Translations under genes and position numbers: made by a program
Shown: in pieces, positions 1 through 7,184 of the stretch
Layout of the letters: every line of letters begins with the position of its first letter
Numbering within the stretch: position 1 is the stretch's first letter
Assembly (NCBI GenBank): GCA_934121905.1
Contig: CAKOVI010000004.1
Span: forward strand, 1-64,000
Length of the DNA: 64,000 nt
From: an uncultured Clostridia bacterium
GTDB lineage: Bacteria; Bacillota; Clostridia; TANB77; CAG-508
Direction: 5' to 3'
Notes under the pieces: model-generated
Told to the model about the DNA's origin: nothing
The model's input: the letters and a program-made list of their open reading frames with translations, nothing else
Database searches by the model: none

Positions 1-1
1 T

Positions 2-610
2 TATATAAATGGAGTAGAAATATTAAATAACATATGTAAAATGTATAAAGAAAATGACAAGACAGGATATATATCAAGTGCAAGAAGTGTGACACAAAGT
101 GATGTAGATAAGGCAGTAGGTTTAACATCTATAGATATGATAAAGGAAAAAAATTTAATTGGTTCATTAGGAGAAAAATATAGTTATCCAAATCAATATA
201 CTCCAGAAAGTTGGTTAAATGGTAAAACGCAAACAACAGTATCAGGGGAAGTAACAGCGTATCTTTATAGTGTAAATAGTAAGGTGGCAGATAATGCACC
301 ATCAGTAACAGTAAATGACAGAGTGTACAAAATGTTGTTTGAAAATGCTGAACTAAATACAGGAAAGGTGTACTGGCTGGCTTCTCGTTCGGTTTTCGAC
401 GATTCAAGCTATGCGGTTTTCTGCTTGAGCATGGCGGGCATCGGAGACGGCGTTTCGCTTGCGGGCGACTGGAATGTGTTCTATTCCAATGGCCGTGAGC
501 GCGATAACTGTGCGGCGGTTCGTCCCGTAGTTTCTCTAAAATCTAATGTCACAAATGCACAGGTACCAAAGATAACTGACAAGACAGAAGAAATATGGAA
601 TAATGGTTAA
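2..610 (+). CDS. Secreted C-type-lectin-like protein, 5' partial; candidate diversity-generating retroelement target
   Basis: The reading frame is open to the left edge, so the N-terminus is missing. An ATG at 41 exists, but codons before it are also coding-like. The first part is Ser/Thr/Asn-rich with ordinary AT-rich codons. From about 366 to 535 the DNA becomes abruptly GC-rich and encodes a YWLASRSV...SNGRERD...VRPVVSL segment, which resembles the C-type-lectin/FGE-like ligand-binding end of gut Firmicutes surface proteins. Many codons in this patch end in C (TTC, GAC, AGC, TGC, ATC, GGC). That is the signature expected when AAC codons of a template repeat are mutagenised at adenines and copied into a variable region. 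A short AT-rich tail follows. The lectin-like fold and the retroelement link are inferences; no reverse transcriptase is in the window. The gene at 23163 is of related type. Confidence 0.7.
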   Translation, partial: YINGVEILNNICKMYKENDKTGYISSARSVTQSDVDKAVGLTSIDMIKEKNLIGSLGEKYSYPNQYTPESWLNGKTQTTVSGEVTAYLYSVNSKVADNAPSVTVNDRVYKMLFENAELNTGKVYWLASRSVFDDSSYAVFCLSMAGIGDGVSLAGDWNVFYSNGRERDNCAAVRPVVSLKSNVTNAQVPKITDKTEEIWNNG

Positions 611-660
611 CGTTAAGAAACTTAGAGTTTGTCAATACTGGTGTGAGAATTTTTTAATGA

Positions 661-726
661 TATTTTTGATATTGTATAATATAGTGTGTAAATTATAGCA
701 CACTATATTATACAATATCAAAAATA
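661..726. repeat. Perfect 28-bp inverted repeat downstream of the lectin-like gene
   Basis: The arms are 661-688 and 699-726, perfectly complementary, with a 10-base loop. They are very AT-rich and have no T-run beyond the right arm, so this is not a classic terminator. It lies about 50 bases after the stop codon and just before a separate terminator. It could stabilise the mRNA 3' end or extrude as a cruciform. Hairpins beside variable regions are known to help retroelement target recognition, but this one is about 125 bases from the variable patch. Confidence 0.8.
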
Positions 727-731
727 AGAAT

Positions 732-780
732 AAACCTCAAGCTAAATCCTATACAATAGGACAACTTTGAGGTTTATTTT
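732..780 (+). terminator. Rho-independent terminator
   Basis: Arms AAACCTCAA (732-740) and TTGAGGTTT (767-775) pair, with an inner TCCTAT/ATAGGA stem, followed by ATTTTG. It ends transcription of the upstream lectin-like gene just before the tcdA promoter. Confidence 0.7.
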
Positions 781-781
781 G

Positions 782-810
782 TTGACCACTTACAGAAAAA
801 ATGCTATAAT
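782..810 (+). promoter_or_regulatory. Sigma-A-type promoter of tcdA
   Basis: TTGACC (782-787) and TATAAT (805-810) are separated by 17 bases. The promoter lies 33 bases before the tcdA ATG and directly after the upstream terminator. Confidence 0.75.
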
Positions 811-842
811 TGGAAAGAAAATCAAATGAAAGGAAAACAAAA

Positions 843-1622
843 ATGTTAAATCAATTTTCAAGAACAGAATTATTAATAGGAAAAGAAGGAATAGAAAAAT
901 TACAAAATGCAAAAGTTGCAATATTTGGCTTAGGTGGAGTAGGTTCATATGTAATGGAAGGTTTAGTAAGAGCAGGAGTTGGAAATTTTGTATTAGTAGA
1001 TGATGACAAAATTTGTCTAACAAACCTAAATAGGCAAATAATTGCAACAAGAAAAACAATAGGAAAATATAAAGTTGACGTAGCTAAAGAAAGAATTTTA
1101 GAAATAAATCCAAATGCAAATGTAACAACATTTCAAGAGTTTTATATGCCAGGGTCTGAATCCAATATTTTAACAAGCGATTTAACATATGTAGTAGACT
1201 GCATAGATACAGTAACTGCAAAAATAGAGCTAGTTGTAAATTGCAAAAAAATGGGTATTCCAATAATTTCGGCAATGGGAACAGGAAACAAACTTGACCC
1301 ATCAAGATTTGAGATTACAGATATTTATAAAACTAGTATTTGTCCTCTCGCAAAAGTTATGAGAAAAGAATTAAGAAAAAGAAATATTGATGGCTTAAAA
1401 GTTATTTATTCTAAAGAAGAACCAATAAAACCAGATGACAATAGTTCAAGTAGCTGTAAGACTAATTGTATATGTCCTCCAGGTACAGCAAGAAAATGCA
1501 CAATAAGAAATCAGGTACCTGGAAGTATTTCCTTTGTACCATCTGTTGCAGGACTTATGATTGCAGGTGAAATAGTTAAAGAAATTTTAAACAAAACTAT
1601 TGCCAAAACTCAAAAAATGTAG
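843..1622 (+). CDS. tcdA: tRNA threonylcarbamoyladenosine dehydratase (TcdA)
   Basis: This E1-like ThiF/MoeB-family enzyme cyclises t6A to ct6A at position 37 of ANN-decoding tRNAs, using ATP. The 259-residue product starts MLNQFSRTELLIGKEGIEKL and has the nucleotide-binding Rossmann motif FGLGGVGSYV near residue 30. The DDDKICLTNLNRQI segment follows, then a mid-protein VDCIDT and a C-terminal region with clustered cysteines. ATG 843 was chosen because AAAGGA precedes it at a good distance; a TTG at 810 overlaps the -10 box. Length and motifs fit TcdA (formerly CsdL/YgdL) better than MoeB or ThiF, and no molybdopterin or thiamin genes are nearby. It is transcribed alone from the promoter at 782. 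Confidence 0.88.
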   Translation: MLNQFSRTELLIGKEGIEKLQNAKVAIFGLGGVGSYVMEGLVRAGVGNFVLVDDDKICLTNLNRQIIATRKTIGKYKVDVAKERILEINPNANVTTFQEFYMPGSESNILTSDLTYVVDCIDTVTAKIELVVNCKKMGIPIISAMGTGNKLDPSRFEITDIYKTSICPLAKVMRKELRKRNIDGLKVIYSKEEPIKPDDNSSSSCKTNCICPPGTARKCTIRNQVPGSISFVPSVAGLMIAGEIVKEILNKTIAKTQKM

Positions 1623-1725
1623 TAAAATAGCTAATGTAAAAAAATTCCTTAAACTTAGTTAAATAATTAACACACCCGATTTTAAACCAGGTCTAAGGAG
1701 AAAAAGAAAACAGGAGGTGTAAACT

Positions 1726-1992
1726 ATGATATCAAAAGAATCAAAAGCTGAAATAATAGCAAAATATAAAAGAGACGAAAAAGATACTGGATCACCAGAA
1801 GTACAAATCGCTCTTTTAACAGAAAGAATTAACGAACTAACAGAACACTTAAAAGTTCACAAAAAAGACAATCACTCTAGAAGAGGACTTTTAAAAATGG
1901 TAGGTAAAAGAAGAAACTTATTAAACTATTTAGCTAAAAAAGATATAAACAGATATAGAGAAATAGTTGCAAAATTAGGATTAAGAAAATAA
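1726..1992 (+). CDS. rpsO: 30S ribosomal protein S15
   Basis: The 88-residue protein matches the usual S15 length. It carries the family core TGSPEVQIALLTERI, then LTEHLKVHKKDNHSRRGLL and a basic C-terminus with RRNLLNYL. S15 binds the central domain of 16S rRNA and organises the platform. A strong AGGAGGTG ribosome binding site lies before ATG 1726. The roughly 100-base leader contains possible autoregulatory structure, but I cannot identify a known S15-binding fold by eye. A terminator follows, and pnp comes next, the classic rpsO-pnp order. Confidence 0.97.
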   Translation: MISKESKAEIIAKYKRDEKDTGSPEVQIALLTERINELTEHLKVHKKDNHSRRGLLKMVGKRRNLLNYLAKKDINRYREIVAKLGLRK

Positions 1993-2000
1993 TTATATTT

Positions 2001-2034
2001 AAGGGGGGCAGGTGGAATTTTGCCCTTCTTTTTT
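2001..2034 (+). terminator. Rho-independent terminator after rpsO
   Basis: AAGGGGGGCA (2001-2010) pairs imperfectly with TGCCCTTCTT (from 2020) and is followed by a T-run. It separates rpsO from pnp, although readthrough is usual in rpsO-pnp operons. Confidence 0.65.
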
Positions 2035-2081
2035 AAAGTTTTAGTAATTAAAAGTTTATGTATTAGCCTAAGTGTAGCTTG

Positions 2082-2113
2082 TATAATATGCTTAAAACCT
2101 TAAGCACATTATA
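2082..2113 (+). promoter_or_regulatory. Stem-loop in the pnp leader
   Basis: TATAATATGCTTAA (2082-2095) and TTAAGCACATTATA (2100-2113) form a 14-bp stem with one mismatch and a four-base loop, about 70 bases before pnp. In enterobacteria an RNase III-cleaved leader stem lets PNPase repress its own mRNA; a similar role here is inference. Confidence 0.5.
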
Positions 2114-2183
2114 GAGGTTACATGCTAATAATAAACTTAAAATTAATGGGGTGTAAAAAATATAATAAAAAAGGAGAAATTTT

Positions 2184-4355
2184 ATGTTTAAAGTTTATGA
2201 AACAGAACTAGCAGGAAGAAAATTAACAATAGAAACAGGAAAAATGGCAGCTTTAGCCAATGGAAGTGTTTTAGTAAGATATGGAGACACAGTTGTTATG
2301 GTAAATGTAACAGCATCAAAAGAACCAAAAGAAGGAATAGACTTTTTCCCACTATCAGTAGATTTTGAAGAAAAATTATATTCAGTAGGAAAAATACCAG
2401 GTTCATACACAAAAAGAGAAGGAAAACCATCAGATAAGGCAATATTAACATCAAGAGCAATAGATAGACCTTTAAGACCTTTATTCCCAAAGGATTTCAG
2501 AAACGACGTAGTAGTGGTTTGTACTGTATTATCAGTAGAACAAGACAACTCACCAGAAGTTGCAGCAATGATAGGAGCATCTGCAGCACTTTCAATTTCA
2601 GATATCCCATTTGGAGGACCAACTGCGGCAGTAAATGTAGGTTTAGTAAATGATGAAATTATAATAAACCCAACAGTAGAACAAAGAGCTAACAGTGATT
2701 TAACTTTAACAGTTGCTGGAACACATGATAAAATAGCAATGATAGAAGCTGGTGCAAACGAAGTATCAGATGAAAAAATGTTAGAAGCAATAGAAACAGC
2801 ACATGTTGAAATCAAAAAATTATGTGAATTCATTTCGAAAATGAAAGAAGAAATAGGAAAGCCAAAATTTGAATACAAATCATTTGCTGTAATACCTGAA
2901 ATATATGATTATTTATCAGAAAACTATCATGATGAAATGAAAGTAGCTGTTACTGAAAGAGACAAACAAGTAAGAGATAATAACATCGATAAATTAACAG
3001 AAAAAGTAAATGAAGAATATAAAGAAAAATTTGGTGAAGAAAAATTCGAAGAAGATAAATCAAATATCGGAGAAGCTCTATACAAATTAGAGAAAAAAGT
3101 TGTAAGAGATATGATTTTCTATGAACACAAACGTGTTGATGGAAGAGCATTAGACGAAATAAGACCACTATCATGTGAAGTTGGTTTACTTCCAAGAGTA
3201 CATGGAAGCGCAATGTTCACAAGAGGATTAACACAGGTAATGTCAATTACAACACTTGGAATGATAAGTGAAGAACAAGAATTAGATGGAATAGACTTAG
3301 AAAAATCAAAAAGATATATGCACCAATACAACTTCCCAGCATATTCAGTTGGAGAAGCAAGAACATCACGTGGACCTGGAAGACGTGAAATTGGTCATGG
3401 TGCTTTAGCTGAAAAAGCATTAGTTCCAGTATTACCATCAGTAGAAGAATTTCCATATGCAATAAGAGTTGTATCTGAAATATTATCATCAAATGGATCT
3501 ACATCACAAGGAAGTATATGTGCAAGCACATTATCATTAATGGATGCAGGAGTTCCTATAAAAAGACCAGTTGCAGGAATTTCAACAGGTTTAATAACAG
3601 ACCCAGAAAATCCAGATAATTATGTTATGATGACAGATATCCAAGGAATAGAAGACTTTTTCGGAGACATGGACTTCAAAGTAGGTGGAACAGAAAAAGG
3701 AATTACAGCTATACAAGTTGATATAAAAGTAGACGGATTATCTTATGACATAATAAAAGAAGCATTTGAAAGAACACATAAAGCTCGTATGTACATCTTA
3801 AATGACATAATGTTACCAGTTTTAGGTGAGCCAAGAGCAGAAATATCTGAATATGCACCAAAAATAATTACAACAAAAATTAAACCAGAAAAAATAAAAG
3901 ATGTTATAGGTACTGGTGGAAAAGTAATTAACAAAATTATAGATGAAACAGGTGTAAAAATAGATATTGAAGAAGATGGACAAGTTTACATCTATGGAGA
4001 AAACAGCGAAAAGGCTTATGATGCTTTAGATATGATAGAAGACATCGTTCGTGAAATCGAAGTCGGTGGAATTTATTATGGAGCTGTTACAAGAATAACA
4101 TCTTATGGAGCATTTGTAGATTTAGGAAATGGAAAAGAAGGATTACTTCATATTTCTAGAATTGCAAAAGAACATATTAGAAGAGTTGAAGACTATGTTC
4201 AAATTGGTGAGAAAGTTACTGTTAAGGTTATTGAAATTGATAACCAAGGTAGAATTAATTTGGCTATGAATGAACTTAGAGAGAAGAGAGCAGATGTTGT
4301 AGATGAAAGCAATAGTGAAAGTAAAGAAGAAAAAGCTGAGGAAGTAGAAGCGTGA
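2184..4355 (+). CDS. pnp: Polyribonucleotide nucleotidyltransferase (PNPase)
   Basis: This phosphorolytic 3'-5' exoribonuclease acts in mRNA turnover. The 723-residue product has the full bacterial architecture. It runs from a first RNase PH domain (start MFKVYETELAGRKLTIETGK, with RPLRPLFPKDF) to an all-helical linker and a second RNase PH domain containing GPGRREIGHGALAEKAL, SNGSTSQGSICASTLS and DIQGIEDFFGDMDFKVGGT. A KH domain (VIGTGGKVINKII, about residues 575-600) and a C-terminal S1 domain (GAVTRITSYGAFVDLGNGKEGLLHISRI) follow. ATG 2184 has AAAGGAG upstream. An acidic Glu/Ser-rich tail ends the protein. A palindromic element lies 11 bases after the stop. Confidence 0.98.
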   Translation: MFKVYETELAGRKLTIETGKMAALANGSVLVRYGDTVVMVNVTASKEPKEGIDFFPLSVDFEEKLYSVGKIPGSYTKREGKPSDKAILTSRAIDRPLRPLFPKDFRNDVVVVCTVLSVEQDNSPEVAAMIGASAALSISDIPFGGPTAAVNVGLVNDEIIINPTVEQRANSDLTLTVAGTHDKIAMIEAGANEVSDEKMLEAIETAHVEIKKLCEFISKMKEEIGKPKFEYKSFAVIPEIYDYLSENYHDEMKVAVTERDKQVRDNNIDKLTEKVNEEYKEKFGEEKFEEDKSNIGEALYKLEKKVVRDMIFYEHKRVDGRALDEIRPLSCEVGLLPRVHGSAMFTRGLTQVMSITTLGMISEEQELDGIDLEKSKRYMHQYNFPAYSVGEARTSRGPGRREIGHGALAEKALVPVLPSVEEFPYAIRVVSEILSSNGSTSQGSICASTLSLMDAGVPIKRPVAGISTGLITDPENPDNYVMMTDIQGIEDFFGDMDFKVGGTEKGITAIQVDIKVDGLSYDIIKEAFERTHKARMYILNDIMLPVLGEPRAEISEYAPKIITTKIKPEKIKDVIGTGGKVINKIIDETGVKIDIEEDGQVYIYGENSEKAYDALDMIEDIVREIEVGGIYYGAVTRITSYGAFVDLGNGKEGLLHISRIAKEHIRRVEDYVQIGEKVTVKVIEIDNQGRINLAMNELREKRADVVDESNSESKEEKAEEVEA

Positions 4356-4366
4356 ACAAATGGAAC

Positions 4367-4447
4367 AAATGGGACCGGGTCTTTTTTGTCCCATTTTTTA
4401 TAAAAATAAATTTATCACTATGGGACAAAAAAGACCCGGTCCCATTT
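4367..4447. repeat. Dispersed palindromic element, type A (copy 1)
   Basis: The 28-bp arms (4367-4394 and 4420-4447) are perfectly complementary around a 25-base AT-rich loop. The arm core is GGGACCGGGTCTTTTTTGTC. It sits between the pnp stop and the scpA ribosome binding site. Other family members are at 7039, 10699, 11305, 12329 (half), 31595, 37311, 39823, 43574, 47021, 50885, 59056 and 61995. Confidence 0.9.
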
Positions 4448-4466
4448 GGGAAAGAAAGGAGAAAAC

Positions 4467-5213
4467 ATGCCAGGAATTTTAACATTAGAAACACAAAGAT
4501 ATGCAATAAAATTAGATAACTTTGAAGGTCCGCTAGATTTATTATGTAATCTAATAGAAAAAAACAAAATGAGTATTTATGATATCAAATTAGATGAAAT
4601 AACAAATCAATATATAGAACTTTTAAATAAAGCTCAAGAACTAAATTTAGAAATTGCAAGTGAATTTTTAACCTTAGCATCCACTCTCCTTTATATAAAA
4701 TCTAAAAAATTACTTCCAAGTAAAAATGAGGAAGAAGAAGAACTTTCAGAAGATGAGCTTATTAGAAGAATAGTAGAATATAAAAAATACAAAGATATAA
4801 CAGCAAGTTTAAGAAAAAGCTTTGAGGAAAATTCAAATAGATTTTACAAATTACCAGAAAATATTGAATTACCTAAACAACAGCTAGATGAAGAGTATGA
4901 GGAAAATATTATTCCTAATTTATATAAAAAATTATGGGATAAAAATCAAAACAAAGTTAATGAAAATGCCAAAAATATTGAAAAAATAGCGATTACAGAT
5001 ACTTATACTGTTGTTAGCAAGGTAAAAGAAATGTTTAAGGAATTAATTAGGAATAAAAGTTTTGTGTTTAATAAATTATTTTCAATACAAAAACATAATA
5101 GGCAAGAAGTTGTCACAGCTTTTTCTGGATTACTTGAATTGTCGAGAAGAAGTAAGATTGAAACTGAGCAAGATGGCCTTTTTGGAGATATCAATGTTAA
5201 GAGAAAGAAATAA
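4467..5213 (+). CDS. scpA: Segregation and condensation protein A
   Basis: ScpA is the kleisin subunit of the SMC-ScpA-ScpB complex that condenses and segregates chromosomes. The 248-residue product contains the N-terminal kleisin helix region YAIKLDNFEGPLDLLCNLIE, the following TLASTLLYIKSKKLLP helix, an acidic linker (EEEEELSEDE) and a C-terminal winged-helix region with VVTAFSGLLELSRRSKI. ATG 4467 is chosen because AAAGGAG lies just before it; a TTG at 4446 falls inside the palindromic element. scpB is normally adjacent in Firmicutes but is absent here. The next gene is an unrelated PadR regulator with its own promoter. Confidence 0.93.
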   Translation: MPGILTLETQRYAIKLDNFEGPLDLLCNLIEKNKMSIYDIKLDEITNQYIELLNKAQELNLEIASEFLTLASTLLYIKSKKLLPSKNEEEEELSEDELIRRIVEYKKYKDITASLRKSFEENSNRFYKLPENIELPKQQLDEEYEENIIPNLYKKLWDKNQNKVNENAKNIEKIAITDTYTVVSKVKEMFKELIRNKSFVFNKLFSIQKHNRQEVVTAFSGLLELSRRSKIETEQDGLFGDINVKRKK

Positions 5214-5228
5214 ATAAAATAATTATAA

Positions 5229-5269
5229 AAAATAAATGCATGTCAGATTTTGATATGTATTTATTTTTT
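5229..5269 (+). terminator. Terminator after scpA
   Basis: AAATAAATGCATGTCA pairs with TGATATGTATTTATTT, with two mismatches, and the right arm runs into T6. It lies 16 bases after the scpA stop. Confidence 0.6.
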
Positions 5270-5279
5270 GTAAAAATAC

Positions 5280-5308
5280 TTGACAAATATTATACCTAGA
5301 TATACAAT
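5280..5308 (+). promoter_or_regulatory. Promoter of the padR operon with possible operator repeats
   Basis: TTGACA (5280-5285) and TACAAT (5303-5308) are 17 bases apart. TACCTAG occurs twice, inside the spacer and again at about 5317, flanked by AT-rich dyads. PadR repressors often bind such repeats around their own promoter, so autoregulation is plausible. Confidence 0.65.
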
Positions 5309-5354
5309 GCAAAAGTACCTAGAATACCAATGTATAAAAAGGAGGGAGTTTAAA

Positions 5355-5693
5355 GTGAAAGTAAGTAAAGAATTACTTAAAGGAAGTACAGATTTGCTAG
5401 TTTTAACATTGATTGAAAAAGAGCCAATGTATGGATATCAAATGATAAAAGAACTAAGTAAAAAATCAGAAAACATATTTAATCTTCAAGAAGGAACATT
5501 ATATCCAATATTACATACACTTGAAGAAAAAAATTACATTTCATCATATTGGGACGAAACAGGTAGCAAAAAAAGAAAATATTACACAATAACAAAAGAA
5601 GGCAAAAAACATCTAAAAGACAAAAAAGAAGAATGGAAAACCTATAGAGATGGTGTAACTAATGTATTAGGAGGTGTTTTATTTGGATATTAA
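5355..5693 (+). CDS. PadR-family transcriptional regulator
   Basis: This 112-residue winged-helix regulator contains the PadR signature LTLIEKEPMYGYQMIKELS, then EGTLYPILHTLEEKNYI and the wing KKRKYYTITKEGKKHL. The chosen start is GTG 5355, preceded by AGGAGGG. The upstream frame lacks a ribosome binding site and would run through the promoter. It is of the short, PadR-s1-like kind that represses an adjacent membrane protein gene. It overlaps the next gene by 11 bases, so the two are translationally coupled. The effector cannot be read from sequence. Confidence 0.9.
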   Translation: MKVSKELLKGSTDLLVLTLIEKEPMYGYQMIKELSKKSENIFNLQEGTLYPILHTLEEKNYISSYWDETGSKKRKYYTITKEGKKHLKDKKEEWKTYRDGVTNVLGGVLFGY

Positions 5694-7032
5694 GAATTTT
5701 TTAGATACAGTAAAAAATGAGATAAAATATGAACCAATACGAAAAAACATCGAAGAAGAACTAAAAAGCCATATTGAGGAAGCAAAAGATGATTTAATTA
5801 GTAAAGGAATAGAAGAAAATAAGGCAGAAGAAAAAGCAGTTGAGGCAATGGGAAATCCGGAGGATATTGGAAAAAAATTAAATAAAATTCATAGACCTAA
5901 ATTTGATTGGAAATTGGTAATATTAGTGTTAATATTATTAGGATATGGAATATTTATTGCAATTTTACAAAAAGATACATCAAATAGTCCGAATATGTTA
6001 TTTAATATATTAAAATATACTGTAATAGGACTTATATTATGTATAGGTGTTTACTTTATTGATTACAGAAAAATAGAAAAACATTCTACACATATATATA
6101 TTATTGCAACAGTAATAATGCTTATGCCTTATATAGGTTTAAATGCTAGAATAAATGGAATACTTTATGCTAGAGTATTTAGGATTACATTTTTAACAGC
6201 AACAGTTACAGTACCTTTGTATTTAATAGCTTTTATTGGTTGGATAACAAGCTATAAAAAAGAAAATGTTATAAATTTGCAAATAGAAGATAAAAAGATT
6301 GAAATAAATAAAGATAAAATAAAAATAATAATTTTAAGTATAATATCTTTAGGATTAATGGTACAAATTCCATCAATTTCAAATACCATAGTGCTTTGCG
6401 TATCATATCTAATAATTTCTTTAATAAAAATAATGCAGGAATTTAAACATAAATTAAAAAGCTTGGGTAAGCTTTTAGTTCCATTTGTGTTACTAGGAAT
6501 TATATTTATATTTTATTTAGTTTCTGAACCATATAGATTAGAAAGAATAACTTCATCATTTAACCCAGAAAGTGATCCTAATGGAAGCGGATATGAGGGA
6601 ATGTTGCAAAAAGAAATTTTAGAAAAAGCTAAATGGTTTGGAGAAGCTGACACAGACATTATTAAATCAGATGATTTTATCATATCAAAAGAAAGTAATT
6701 TTGCATTTATATATTTAGTTGGAAAACAAGGAATTGCGGTTGCAGGTATTTTGGTTTTGACAATTATACTTATGTCTGCAAAATTTATATTAAATGCTAG
6801 AAACATAAAAGATAAATATGGAAAATTTTTGATAATTGGAATGGGAAGTTTGTATATAGTGCAGTCTATAATGAGTGTTCTTATGAATGTTAATTTGGCA
6901 GTTAAAACAGGTTTTTATTTACCTTTGGTGAGTTATGGGGAAGTATATTTTATTGTTAATATGATTTGCATTGGTTTAGTTCTTTCTGTTTATAAGAGGA
7001 AAGATATAATTGAATATGAGGAAGCTGTTTAG
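5683..7032 (+). CDS. FtsW/RodA/SpoVE-like membrane protein with N-terminal cytosolic prefix domain
   Basis: The product is 449 residues. The first about 75 are soluble and Glu/Lys-rich and resemble the 'permease prefix' domain found with PadR regulators (VKNEIKYEPIRKNIEEELKS, EAMGNPEDIG). About ten membrane helices follow. The last third echoes SEDS proteins: SSFNPESDPNGSGYEGM, a loop with ADTDIIKSDDFI, and LPLVSYGEVYF in place of the usual LPFISYGG. SEDS proteins polymerise peptidoglycan, but several conserved positions differ, so activity is uncertain. The TTG start at 5683 has AGGAGG at the right distance and lies inside padR. A regulated paralogue used under envelope stress is a reasonable guess. 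Confidence 0.72.
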   Translation: MDIKNFLDTVKNEIKYEPIRKNIEEELKSHIEEAKDDLISKGIEENKAEEKAVEAMGNPEDIGKKLNKIHRPKFDWKLVILVLILLGYGIFIAILQKDTSNSPNMLFNILKYTVIGLILCIGVYFIDYRKIEKHSTHIYIIATVIMLMPYIGLNARINGILYARVFRITFLTATVTVPLYLIAFIGWITSYKKENVINLQIEDKKIEINKDKIKIIILSIISLGLMVQIPSISNTIVLCVSYLIISLIKIMQEFKHKLKSLGKLLVPFVLLGIIFIFYLVSEPYRLERITSSFNPESDPNGSGYEGMLQKEILEKAKWFGEADTDIIKSDDFIISKESNFAFIYLVGKQGIAVAGILVLTIILMSAKFILNARNIKDKYGKFLIIGMGSLYIVQSIMSVLMNVNLAVKTGFYLPLVSYGEVYFIVNMICIGLVLSVYKRKDIIEYEEAV

Positions 7033-7038
7033 TGATTT

Positions 7039-7090
7039 TTTCTGATTGGGGACGGTTCTTTTCGTGAAAAGAACCGTCCCCAATCAGAAA
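7039..7090. repeat. Dispersed palindromic element, type B (copy 1)
   Basis: The 24-bp arms 7039-7062 and 7067-7090 are perfectly complementary around CGTG. The arm core is GGGGACGGTTCTTTT. It lies seven bases after the stop of the SEDS-like gene. It is the same superfamily as the type A elements but with a different arm sequence, and both arms carry the change. Confidence 0.9.
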
Positions 7091-7107
7091 TTATTTTTTA
7101 TTTTAAG

Positions 7108-7135
7108 TTGCAATTTAGAAAAAATATGATATACT
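7108..7135 (+). promoter_or_regulatory. Probable promoter of the serpin-like gene
   Basis: TTGCAA (7108-7113) and an extended -10, TGATATACT (TATACT 7130-7135), have a 16-base spacer. The same TATGATATACT string precedes several other genes in the window. Confidence 0.5.
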
Positions 7136-7184
7136 TTAGTAAAGTATATTAGAAATATAAAATTTTTATAAAAAGAGGATGAAT

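Noticed and set aside
2..610. A complete diversity-generating retroelement locus
   Set aside because: No reverse transcriptase, accessory gene or template repeat is visible in the window; only candidate target genes are present.
4367..4447. Type A palindromes as ordinary rho-independent terminators
   Set aside because: The T-run lies inside the left arm rather than after the right arm, loops are long, and several copies sit inside operons that must be read through.
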